A DNA stretch of 33,033 nt. Origin: Alkalinema sp. RU_4_3 (GTDB taxonomy: Bacteria; Cyanobacteriota; Cyanobacteriia; Leptolyngbyales; Leptolyngbyaceae). The stretch lies in the NCBI GenBank assembly GCA_012031975.1, contig JAAUSA010000031.1:1-33033 (forward strand), read 5' to 3'. A program made the position numbers and the translations under genes. Below the pieces are notes generated by a model, which ran no database searches, was not told the DNA's origin, and worked only from the letters and a program-made list of their open reading frames with translations. Shown here piece by piece: positions 26,164 to 33,033 of this stretch (the stretch's first letter is position 1; each line of letters begins with the position of its first letter).

Positions 26164-26703
26164 ATGGCTTGGCGTGGTGAAGGCAAGATTGTCGATCGGT
26201 TCTGGAGTGTTTTGCCCTACATGATGCCGCTGGGAGATGCGCTGCCCTTTGTGGGTGCGGCGGCTAAGGTGGTGCCAGGGTTGAAATTTGTAGTGGTGCC
26301 GCTCTACTATTTGGCCCTGCCCTACATGCTAGTTGAGGGTATGTTTGCCAGTGCTATCCCTATGTTGGGTAGTTTTTTGGTGTTCCTTTTGTTGTTCGCG
26401 GTGGTGGTGCGCAATCCACGGATCCCCCACTTCATCCGGTTCAATACGATACAGGCGATCATCATTGGGATTGCGATCGCCCTTCTCAGTGCGGTGCTGC
26501 AAGTTATTGAGTTTCCGTTTAGCTTGGTGCCGGAGGGTCTGCTGGCCAATGCTTCGCCCCTGGACTACGGGTTTGCGGTGCTGGGCGGGACGATTTTCTT
26601 TGTGGCCCTGGGGTCGATCTGCTATTCCCTTTTTTATGTGGTGCAGGGGAAGTATGCGGATATTCCCTACATCTCTGAGGCGAGCTACTCGCAGGTTCGA
26701 TAG
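26164..26703 (+). CDS. Tic20 family protein
   Basis: The 179-residue integral membrane protein has four hydrophobic helices: around PYMMPLGDALPF/LKFVVVPLYYLALPYMLV, then AIPMLGSFLVFLLLFAVVV, AIIIGIAIALLSAVLQVI, and FAVLGGTIFFVALGSICYSL. The segment RNPRIPHFIRFNTIQAI is the Tic20 signature. Plant Tic20 is part of the inner-envelope protein import channel; the cyanobacterial role is unclear. The start ATG 26164 has an upstream GGGATAG. Convergent with the FAH-family gene, 11 bp from its stop. Confidence 0.9.
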   Translation: MAWRGEGKIVDRFWSVLPYMMPLGDALPFVGAAAKVVPGLKFVVVPLYYLALPYMLVEGMFASAIPMLGSFLVFLLLFAVVVRNPRIPHFIRFNTIQAIIIGIAIALLSAVLQVIEFPFSLVPEGLLANASPLDYGFAVLGGTIFFVALGSICYSLFYVVQGKYADIPYISEASYSQVR

Positions 26704-26714
26704 CGTTTCGATCG

Positions 26715-27476
26715 CTAAACGACGGTGTTCTCCAGGCTGCCGATGCCTTCGATGGCGATACGGACGTGATCGCCCCGCTGCATGGGTCCGATCCCGGCGG
26801 GGGTGCCCGTCAAAATCACATCCCCCGGCAGCAGGGTCATCACCTGACTGATGTAGGCCACCAGAATATGGGGCGCGAAGACCATGTCGCTGATGGAGGC
26901 GGACTGGACGATTTGGTCGTTGAGGAAGGTCTGGAGGAGGGCGCCGGGGTTGATTTCGGTGACGATCCAGGGGCCGAGGGGGCAGAAGCTGTCGAAGCCC
27001 TTGGCGCGGGTCCATTGTCCGTCGGTCTTTTGCAGATCGCGGGCGGTGACATCATTGGCGATCGTATAGCCCCAGATCTTACTGTAGGCTTCTTCGCCCT
27101 CGCATTGGTAGGTGCGCTCGCCCATGACGATCGCCAGTTCCCCCTCATAGTCCACCTGCTGGGACAGGTTGGGATAGAGGATTTCCCCCTGGTGGGCGGT
27201 GATGGCGGTGGGGGGTTTTAAAAACAAGAGGGGTTCTGCGGGGACGCTGCCACCCATTTCCTCGGCATGCTTGGCGTAATTTTTGCCGACGGCGATGATT
27301 TTGGAGGGGGCGCAGGGGGCCAGGAATTGGTATTGGGCCTCCGTCAAGACCAATTCCGTGGGCTGGCCACCCTTCCAGGGCGGGGCGTCGAGGGTCTGGA
27401 CGGTGCGATCGATCGAGAGCAGACCGTAGTGAATCTGGCCCTGGGGGGTTTTGATCCTGACATAGCGCTTGGTCAT
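26715..27476 (-). CDS. Fumarylacetoacetate hydrolase-family protein
   Basis: The 253-residue protein shows the FAH-fold metal sites: IIAVGKNYAKHAEEMG, VDYEGELAIVMG (glutamate ligands), IANDVTARDLQ, then KGFDSFCPLGPWIV and LLPGDVILTGTPAGIGPM. Members are Mg/Mn enzymes, often oxaloacetate decarboxylases, acylpyruvases or diketone hydrolases. The exact substrate is not predictable. The start is ATG 27476, divergent from rpsF with about 134 bp between. Confidence 0.92.
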   Translation of the reverse strand: MTKRYVRIKTPQGQIHYGLLSIDRTVQTLDAPPWKGGQPTELVLTEAQYQFLAPCAPSKIIAVGKNYAKHAEEMGGSVPAEPLLFLKPPTAITAHQGEILYPNLSQQVDYEGELAIVMGERTYQCEGEEAYSKIWGYTIANDVTARDLQKTDGQWTRAKGFDSFCPLGPWIVTEINPGALLQTFLNDQIVQSASISDMVFAPHILVAYISQVMTLLPGDVILTGTPAGIGPMQRGDHVRIAIEGIGSLENTVV

Positions 27477-27610
27477 AGGAGGCAGGTGAAAGTCGCGGAT
27501 AAATGAAGGTGAAGTTCTGGTAAGATATTGTTTCCTTGCTGATTTAAGCTATTCGACCTGACCGTCATTGGCATCGAGTCAGCCCTTGTAGTCCAAAAGG
27601 AAAAGAACCT

Positions 27611-27931
27611 ATGAAAACCATCGTCTACGAAACAATGTACATCCTTCGCCCTGATCTGAACGATGAGCAGGTCGATGGCGCGATCGAAAAGTACCAAGGC
27701 ATTCTGAAGGACAATGGCGCGGAGATGCTAGAAGTCCAGCACCGGGGCAAGCGCCGCCTGGCCTACGAAATTGGTCGCTGCCGTGAGGGCGTCTACGTCC
27801 AGATGAACTATAAGAACGGTGGTAAGGGCGTGGCTCCCCTGGAGCGGGCCATGCGCCTCAGCGAAGAAGTGATTCGCTACATGACCGTTAAGCAGGAAAT
27901 CAAGGAAGTGGCCGCTGAAGCTGCGGCTTAA
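27611..27931 (+). CDS. rpsF: 30S ribosomal protein bS6
   Basis: The 106-residue protein has [20 protein letters not shown], the [22 protein letters not shown] core and [14 protein letters not shown]. It binds 16S rRNA with bS18 in the small subunit platform. A purine-rich AAAAGGAAAAG precedes ATG 27611. It is monocistronic: a strong terminator follows 37 bp after the stop, and rpsR is not adjacent. Confidence 0.97.
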   Translation: MKTIVYETMYILRPDLNDEQVDGAIEKYQGILKDNGAEMLEVQHRGKRRLAYEIGRCREGVYVQMNYKNGGKGVAPLERAMRLSEEVIRYMTVKQEIKEVAAEAAA

Positions 27932-27968
27932 CTCTTGAACGGTTTGGTTTGTGAGTTCTCCATTATGG

Positions 27969-28002
27969 CCCCGGTGAAAGTTAATCTTTCATCGGGGTTT
28001 TA
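27969..28002 (+). terminator. Rho-independent terminator of rpsF
   Basis: CCCCGGTGAAAG (27969-27980) pairs with CTTTCATCGGGG (27986-27997) with one G-U pair and a 5-base loop. TTTTAG follows. Confidence 0.92.
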
Positions 28003-28055
28003 GTTTATGGCTCTATAATAAAGTCATAACGACATCGACTTGAGGTTTTGGGTCT

Positions 28056-29050
28056 ATGAAACTCTCGAAGAAGAATCTATCTGAGCGGTTGGACCATGTT
28101 TACGATGTGATCATTGTGGGCGGCGGTGCCGGGGGGCTGTCAGCGGCGATCTATCTGCAGCGCTATCGTCTGTCCTGCCTGGTGATCGAAAAGGGGCGGG
28201 GGCGATCGTTCTGGATGCAGGATGTGCGGAACTACTTGGGATTGGATCCGGAGACACCGGGGCGAGAGATGCTCCAGCAGGGCCAGAAGCATGTGGCGGA
28301 GCTAGGTGGCGATTCGTTGATGGGCTTTGTGGAAGAAGTGCGGGATGAGGGCGATATCTTTGCGGTGAAGGTGAAGGTGGGCAAAAGGACAGCGAGTATC
28401 CGGTGTTTCGCAGTAAATACGTGGTGGCAGCCAGTGGCATCATCGACAATCTGCCCCAGCTCGACGACATGCAAAATGTCTATGACTATGCGGGCTACAA
28501 CTTGCATGTCTGCATGATCTGCGATGGTCTGGACATGGAGAACAAACCCTGTGGGTTGTTTGTCAGTCGGGAGGGGGCGATCGAGACGGCCTTTGTGCTC
28601 AATTGGTTTACGCCCTACATTACGGTGTTTACCCAGGGGCTCTTTGAAGTGGGGGATGCCATGCGGCAGAAGCTGAAGGACCATGGCTATCCGCTGGTGG
28701 AGATGCCGATCGCTAAGTTCCTGGGCAAGGACCACGAGATGAGCGGGGTGGAGCTGATCGACGGGACGGTGGTGCCCCTCGAAACCGGACTTGTGGCCAT
28801 GGGCTCCCACTTCTTCAATGCCTACCTCAAGGGCATCGAGGGATTGAACTGGCAGGGCGAGAATCTGGTCACCGATGAGATGTGTCGGACTAGCCATCCG
28901 AGGATTTTTGCGCTGGGAGATTTAAAAGTTGGTCTAAATCAGGTTGCAATTGCTGTGGCAGATGGTACATTAGCGGCAACCGCAATTTGGCGAGATATTC
29001 GCCGAGCTTCCGAGCCCCGTCGCTGGGAAGAAAACCTTGTTAAATCGTGA
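28056..29050 (+). CDS. Thioredoxin reductase-like flavoprotein, apparent frameshift
   Basis: The N-terminal FAD fold DVIIVGGGAGGLSAAIYLQRY, a CxxC site HVCMICDG (about residues 151-154, as in thioredoxin reductase), and the C-terminal FAD motif IFALGDLKVGLNQVAIAVADG define the family. Between them, where NADPH-thioredoxin reductases carry GGGxSA, it has SREGAIETA, so NADPH binding is doubtful. This resembles the NADPH-independent cyanobacterial types (DTR/DDOR), an inference. The frame breaks at an AAAA run (28383-28386); adding one A gives KVGKKDSEYPVFRSKYVVAA and about 331 residues. The coiled-coil gene follows 76 bp downstream. Confidence 0.85.
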
Positions 29051-29126
29051 TGCATCTACTCGTGATTCGTCAACCTCCGATCGCTCAACCCGATCGTTTC
29101 TGTTCCTAATGCTGGAGTGAAGTCCC

Positions 29127-29657
29127 GTGACCTACATCGATCCCAATACCCAACAAATTCAGGCTGAGGTGCTGCAACTGCGAGAAGAGTTGCAGATGCG
29201 CGATCAGCTCGTGCAGCAGCTCTCCCAGGAATTGTTCCGCCTGGTGAAGGGCAATGCTGAGAAGAGTCAGCCAGCGGCTGGTCTTGTGGCCGATCGCGAC
29301 CTTGGCGAGATGCTTGCCCTGCGCGATCAGCTCCAGAGCATGGAGGAGCAGGTTTCCTTCTACCAGGCGCAGATTGTGGATAAGGATGGGGCTATTGCCT
29401 CGCTCCAGGATTCGGTGCAGTCTTTGAGCGAACGGACGGAGATGCTGGAGCAGCTCGTGCAGGAATTGCCCAATCTGTACCGTCAGAAGTTTGCGGAGCG
29501 GATGGCGCCGGTGAAGGATAAGGTGGCCCAGATTCAGTTGGAAAACCGCAAGCTCCATGCGGAATTGCAGAGTGTCAGCTATCGGTTGGCGATCAAGAGT
29601 CGTCAGAATAGTCAGCTCGATCTGCCAGCGTTTGTGCCTGGAGAGGCGGCGGTGTAG
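29127..29657 (+). CDS. Cyanobacterial coiled-coil protein (Npun_F5560-like)
   Basis: The 176-residue protein is mostly heptad-rich: VLQLREELQMRDQLVQQLSQELFRLVKG, then LRDQLQSMEEQVSFYQAQIVDKDGAIASLQDS, MLEQLVQELPNLYRQKFAERM and LENRKLHAELQSVSYRLA. These stretches match my memory of the cyanobacterial family named after Npun_F5560; no function is known. No membrane segment is visible. The start is GTG 29127, with GGAGTGA 7-13 bp upstream. It lies close behind the thioredoxin reductase-like gene on the same strand. Confidence 0.82.
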   Translation: MTYIDPNTQQIQAEVLQLREELQMRDQLVQQLSQELFRLVKGNAEKSQPAAGLVADRDLGEMLALRDQLQSMEEQVSFYQAQIVDKDGAIASLQDSVQSLSERTEMLEQLVQELPNLYRQKFAERMAPVKDKVAQIQLENRKLHAELQSVSYRLAIKSRQNSQLDLPAFVPGEAAV

Positions 29658-29681
29658 GCTGTTGGGTGGTTTGTAGTTGCA

Positions 29682-29708
29682 TAGGGGCAGGGCGCATGCA
29701 ATGCGCCC
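29682..29708. repeat. Interspersed palindromic repeat, copy 3
   Basis: TAGGGGCA, then GGGCGCAT-GCA-ATGCGCCC (29690-29708), gives a perfect 8-bp stem with a 3-base loop, in the convergent space between the coiled-coil and STAS genes. Confidence 0.8.
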
Positions 29709-29757
29709 GTACAGGGGATCGAATCCGCGAAATATCCGCAGATCGATCCATTTCCCG

Positions 29758-29779
29758 TAGGGGCGCATCGCATGCGTCC
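29758..29779. repeat. Interspersed palindromic repeat, copy 4
   Basis: TAG, then GGGCGCAT-CGC-ATGCGTCC (29761-29779), with one G-U pair in the 8-bp stem. It is only about 50 bp from copy 3 and nearly identical to the copy at 19105. Confidence 0.78.
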
Positions 29780-29849
29780 AGAATCTATGCCATCACAAAC
29801 AACCCATCCCCCACCAAACCCATTCCCTAACAAAACCCTGCCCTAGTCC

Positions 29850-30152
29850 CTAAATGATCGTGAAGACCTTATCGAGCTGGCTGATGTCGAAGACTAGGCG
29901 AGCGATCGGCTGAACACTACATAAAATCAACTGAATGCCCTTAGCCGCAGCGGTCTGGAAAATATTCATCAGCGCCACAAGCCCATCACTGTCAATAAAC
30001 TCCACCTCAGCCATGTCCAAAACCATGCGATCGCGCTCCGTATGGACCCCACTGTCGAGGGCATTGAAAATGGCGGCCTGTAATCCCGCCCCGCCCTGGG
30101 CGTCGAGGCGGGGGGTGGCGATCCGATAGGCACTGGCAGTACGATCAATCAT
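29850..30152 (-). CDS. STAS-domain anti-sigma factor antagonist
   Basis: The 100-residue single-domain STAS protein has MVLDMAEVEFIDSDGLVALM, with the phosphorylatable serine at about position 55 (DSxG). Such proteins are phosphorylated by a HATPase_c kinase and dephosphorylated by a PP2C phosphatase to switch partners. No kinase or phosphatase gene is nearby. A good AGAGGA ribosome site precedes ATG 30152. Convergent with the coiled-coil gene, with two palindromic repeats between them. Confidence 0.9.
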   Translation of the reverse strand: MIDRTASAYRIATPRLDAQGGAGLQAAIFNALDSGVHTERDRMVLDMAEVEFIDSDGLVALMNIFQTAAAKGIQLILCSVQPIARLVFDISQLDKVFTII

Positions 30153-30585
30153 AAATGTTCCTCTAAGGATAAACGCACGGCGAATCGTGGATGCTGACGG
30201 GGAAGCATTACCTTACAACCACCAAAGCAAAATAAAAGTGACTAATCAGTCTTAACCGAAAACTTGCTTAAGTCAGTAGTTGAAAACTCGGAATGTATTG
30301 TTTGATACCCGATCGGTCATCCCTAACCCGCAATCAAATCATAGGGGTAAAATCTGGAGAGACCTAGGGTTTTTGGATTGTTCACAAAATCTTTATCAGG
30401 ACGGGGATTGGATTTCTCTCTTTGTAAAGTTTTTTAGAAGTTAGCCAAAAAGTTCCACCGCAAAATTGCTGATTTTGAGCGGGCTACCGATCCGTGATAT
30501 GGCGGTTTTTTCAATTGACAGTCGGGGTGGGGAGGCGCCAAGATAGAAGGGTGATAAAGCTTTGTAAACTCGTGGGTTCTTTGCT
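30153..30585. other. Divergent intergenic region between STAS and DedA genes
   Basis: I see no gene in these 433 bp, and the base composition is AT-richer than the flanking genes. A perfect TTGACA at 30515-30520 is followed after 19 bp by AAGATA, a weak candidate promoter for the DedA gene. TTTGTAAA occurs twice (30420-30428 region and 30560 region). Nothing else stands out. Confidence 0.5.
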
Positions 30586-31209
30586 TTGGAGTTTATTTCC
30601 GTCGAATTGATTCAGGAGATCGCCCAGCGGTACGGTTACTGGGCGATCTTTTTTGGCATTCTGTTGGAGAACCTGGGTCTGCCGATCCCCGGTGAAACGG
30701 TGACGATCGTGGGCGGTTTCTTAGCGGGTAGCGATCAGTTGAAGTATGTCTATGTCCTAGGCGATGCTGTCCTGGGCGCTGTCCTGGGCGGCAATATTGG
30801 CTACTGGGTGGGCCGGACGGGCGGCTTGCAGCTTTTGCTGTCCGTGGGCAAGCTGTTCCGGGTGCCGGAGGCCCAGATTGAGGGGTTGCGATCGCAGTTT
30901 GCGGAAAATGCGGGGAAGGCGGTGTTTGTGGGGCGCTTTGTGGCGCTGCTACGGATTTTTGCCAGTCCCTTGGCGGGGATTGCCCAGATGCCGTACTGGA
31001 AGTTTTCGCTCTACAACACGGCGGGGGCGATTACCTGGGCGACGGTGATGGTGAGTCTGTCTTACTTTGCCGGGCAGTTGGTGCCGCTCGATCGGTTGAT
31101 TGCTTTGGCGTCGCAGTTTTCGCTTGTGGCTTTTGGTGTGGCTGTGCTGGCGATCGGGTTGCCGATTTGGCTGGAGACGCGGAAGAAGCATGCTTCGGCG
31201 GATGAGTAG
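30586..31209 (+). CDS. DedA family membrane protein
   Basis: The 207-residue protein has RYGYWAIFFGILLENLGLPIPGETVTIVGGFLAG, GAVLGGNIGYWVGRTGG, FVGRFVALLRIFASPLAGIAQMPYWKFSLYNTAGAITWA and a last helix near VAFGVAVLAIGLPIW, the SNARE-associated/DedA pattern. The family includes undecaprenyl-phosphate and other lipid transporters. The start is uncertain: TTG 30586 gives the family-length protein, no in-frame ATG is close, and no strong ribosome site is seen. It is convergent with argG across a shared terminator. Confidence 0.88.
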   Translation: MEFISVELIQEIAQRYGYWAIFFGILLENLGLPIPGETVTIVGGFLAGSDQLKYVYVLGDAVLGAVLGGNIGYWVGRTGGLQLLLSVGKLFRVPEAQIEGLRSQFAENAGKAVFVGRFVALLRIFASPLAGIAQMPYWKFSLYNTAGAITWATVMVSLSYFAGQLVPLDRLIALASQFSLVAFGVAVLAIGLPIWLETRKKHASADE

Positions 31210-31236
31210 GCAGTAAAGAAAGAAGAAAGAAGATAG

Positions 31237-31271
31237 AAAAACCCCGGAACAGTTGGTGTTTCGGGGTTTTT
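31237..31271. terminator. Bidirectional terminator between DedA and argG genes
   Basis: AAAACCCCGGAACA (31237-31250) pairs with TGTTTCGGGGTTTT (31257-31270), with one G-U pair and a loop centred on GTTGG. There are T-tracts in both directions. It separates the two convergent genes. Confidence 0.88.
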
Positions 31272-31290
31272 TAATGGGTAAATCGAGGGG

Positions 31291-32493
31291 TTAGCCGCGA
31301 TTCATTTGGGACCAGACGCGGGTGGGTAGGCCCCAGACGTAGATGAAGCCTTCGGCGGCCTTGTGATCGAACTCGTCCCCGGACCCGTAGGTGGCCAGGC
31401 CATCGCTGTAGAGCGAGTGGGGGGAGGTGCGTCCGACGATGATCGCGTTGCCCTTGAAGAGCTTGATGCGGACGCTGCCCGTGACGCGCTTCTGGGTGTT
31501 TTGAATGAAGGCATCCAGGGCCTCCTTGAGGGGGTTGTACCAGAGGCCGTTGTAGACCATTTGGCCGTAGGTTTCTTCCAAACCGCGCTTGTAGACCGTC
31601 ACGTCCTTGGTCAGGGTGAGGCTTTCAAGATCGCGGTGGGCCTGGATCAGCACGATTAACCCTGGGGTCTCGTAGATCTCACGGGACTTGATGCCGACGA
31701 GACGGTTTTCCACCATGTCGATGCGGCCGATGCCGTGGTTGCCGACGCGCTGGTTGAGTTCAATGAAGAAGGCCACTGGGTCGTAATGTTTGCCATTCAG
31801 CGTGGTGGGAATCCCTTCGGTGAAGCCGATTTCTAGGTATTCCGGGGTGTCGGGGGTCTGAGCGATCGCCTTGGTCAGGGCGTAAACCTCTTCCGTCGGC
31901 TCATAATTCGGATCTTCCAGGGGACCCGCTTCGACGCTGCGGCCCAGGAGATTGAGGTCCACGCTGTAGGGCGAAGACTTCTTGACGGGTGATGGGATGC
32001 CGCACTTCTCGCCGTAGGCGATGGTTTCCTCGCGGCTCATGCCCCATTCGCGGGCGGGGGCGAGCACCTTGAGGTTGGGATTGAGGGCGGCGATCGCCAC
32101 GTCAAACCGCACCTGGTCGTTGCCTTTGCCTGTGCAACCATGGGCCACGGCGTCGGCGCCGTATTCCTCGGCGGCATCCACGAGCAGTTTTGCAATCAAG
32201 GGCCGGGCCAGGGCCGTCGAGAGGGGATAGCGGTTCTCGTATAGGGCATTGGCCTGGATCGCCGGGTAGGCATAGTTCTGAATAAACTCGGCCTTGGCGT
32301 CGGCCACCAAGGAAACGCTGGCTCCGGAGGTGAGGGCCTTCTGGCGGATGGGTTCGAGTTCGTCCCCCTGGCCCAAATCTGCCGCAAGGGTGATGACTTC
32401 CTCAACCCCCCATTCATTCTTCAAGTAAGGAATACAGACGGAGGTGTCCACACCACCGGAGTAGGCCAATACAACTTTTTTCGCTCGCCCCAT
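31291..32493 (-). CDS. argG: Argininosuccinate synthase
   Basis: The 400-residue enzyme begins [17 protein letters not shown], the PP-loop ATP-binding motif, and contains [35 protein letters not shown] and [20 protein letters not shown]. It joins citrulline and aspartate with ATP to make argininosuccinate in arginine biosynthesis, releasing pyrophosphate. Length is normal and there is no interruption. The start is ATG 32493, and transcription ends at the shared terminator with the DedA gene. Confidence 0.98.
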   Translation of the reverse strand: MGRAKKVVLAYSGGVDTSVCIPYLKNEWGVEEVITLAADLGQGDELEPIRQKALTSGASVSLVADAKAEFIQNYAYPAIQANALYENRYPLSTALARPLIAKLLVDAAEEYGADAVAHGCTGKGNDQVRFDVAIAALNPNLKVLAPAREWGMSREETIAYGEKCGIPSPVKKSSPYSVDLNLLGRSVEAGPLEDPNYEPTEEVYALTKAIAQTPDTPEYLEIGFTEGIPTTLNGKHYDPVAFFIELNQRVGNHGIGRIDMVENRLVGIKSREIYETPGLIVLIQAHRDLESLTLTKDVTVYKRGLEETYGQMVYNGLWYNPLKEALDAFIQNTQKRVTGSVRIKLFKGNAIIVGRTSPHSLYSDGLATYGSGDEFDHKAAEGFIYVWGLPTRVWSQMNRG

Positions 32494-32558
32494 AATGCTC
32501 TCAGTACTTGCTACTAGGTCAACAGGTTCTTAATTATGGGGTATGGCGGGGTCAGGAT

Positions 32559-33033
32559 TTAGTTCAGCACCTGAGTTTTTAAGGGGACTAAAAAGCGATC
32601 GCCCGGTTTCGGGTCAAGCACTTGGGTGCCCAATCCGGCGGCGGCTAGCTGGTTTTGCAGATCGGCGCTGCTGCCCGTGGCCTTGAGAAACTTAATCAAG
32701 ATTCCCTCAAAATCGATGTCGCCGCCCGCTGCCGTGGGGACGATGAACTGGGGTTTGACGGCTTTGGCGAGATCCACGGAGGCTTTGGAACCCTTGATGA
32801 TCGGGCCAATCAGGGGCAGGGCCAGATCGATCGTCGGGGTCAGCACCACATCAATATCCTCGGGGTTTTTCAGCAAACCGCCATGGATGCCGTGGGGCTC
32901 GTAGTAGAGGCTGGTGCCCTCGGCCTTGAGGATGTAGCCGTTCTCGATCGTGGTGGGTCCGGTGGGTGATCCGGGGGTGGCGGTGATGGTCAAGTCGCCC
33001 AGGGTGAAGGTTTCGCCGTGGTTTAGCGCTGTG
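32559..33033 (-). CDS. UlaG-like metallo-beta-lactamase-fold hydrolase, 5' part outside window
   Basis: The open frame enters from the right edge (ALNHGETFTLGDLTITATPG) and ends at 32559. It contains TTIENGYILKAEGTSLYYEPHG, EDIDVVLTPTIDLALPLIGPI and KPQFIVPTAAGGDIDFEG, which fit the C-terminal half of UlaG-type MBL hydrolases. The metal-binding H-x-H-x-D-H lies outside the window. A TTG at 32993 is within the gene, not its start. It sits 65 bp upstream of argG on the same strand. Confidence 0.75.
   Translation of the reverse strand, partial: TALNHGETFTLGDLTITATPGSPTGPTTIENGYILKAEGTSLYYEPHGIHGGLLKNPEDIDVVLTPTIDLALPLIGPIIKGSKASVDLAKAVKPQFIVPTAAGGDIDFEGILIKFLKATGSSADLQNQLAAAGLGTQVLDPKPGDRFLVPLKTQVLN

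Noticed and set aside
1-33033. Mobile elements, prophage, CRISPR or toxin-antitoxin genes
   Set aside because: No transposase, integrase, spaced repeat array or such gene pair was seen on either strand.

Overview
The window is cyanobacterial chromosome. The HIP1 octamer GCGATCGC recurs throughout (for example 9-16, 774-781, 1563-1570). The genes include an oxygenic-lineage set (GUN4-domain, Tic20, chloroplast-like tRNA-Glu, NtcB/NrtABCD, and a coiled-coil protein known to me only from cyanobacteria). No insertion sequence, prophage, CRISPR array or rRNA is visible. A nitrite reductase fused to a ferredoxin domain recalls that described for Plectonema (Leptolyngbya) boryanum, but the species cannot be named from the sequence.

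Layout. 1-5.7 kb: housekeeping and metabolic genes: polysaccharide deacetylase (partial), an LpxB-like glycosyltransferase, pdxH, glucokinase, an exported GUN4-domain protein, inorganic pyrophosphatase and a metallo-beta-lactamase-fold hydrolase. 5.7-17.2 kb: a nitrate/nitrite assimilation island with two divergent arms. The minus arm is Rieske lipoprotein, HEAT-repeat protein (NirB candidate), ntcB and cnaT. The plus arm is nirA-nrtA-nrtB-nrtC-nrtD. Between them lies a textbook NtcA-activated promoter (GTA-N8-TAC, 22 nt, TAN3T). narB is not next to nrtD; an FHA-domain gene follows instead. 17.4-24.1 kb: FHA protein, tRNA-Glu, PlsC-type acyltransferase, then a minus-strand envelope group (WecA/TagO-like transferase, exported pentapeptide-repeat/HhH/membrane protein, LCP ligase). 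24.4-33 kb: glyA, a small four-cysteine protein, Tic20, a FAH-family enzyme, rpsF, a thioredoxin-reductase-like flavoprotein, a coiled-coil protein, a STAS protein, a DedA protein, argG and a partial UlaG-like hydrolase.

How the genes work together. NrtA-D import nitrate and nitrite, and NirA reduces nitrite to ammonium with a built-in [2Fe-2S] domain. NtcA (not in the window) and the local NtcB and CnaT should control the arm. The Rieske and HEAT proteins head the regulatory arm and are the least explained members.

Quality warning. At least six genes (LpxB-like, nirA, nrtB, FHA, glyA, TrxR-like) are broken by exactly one missing base each, and cnaT has an in-frame stop explained by a compensating indel pair. 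Genes such as glyA and nirA are unlikely all to be pseudogenes, so a deletion-biased sequencing or assembly error is the simplest explanation. I annotate these genes across the breaks.
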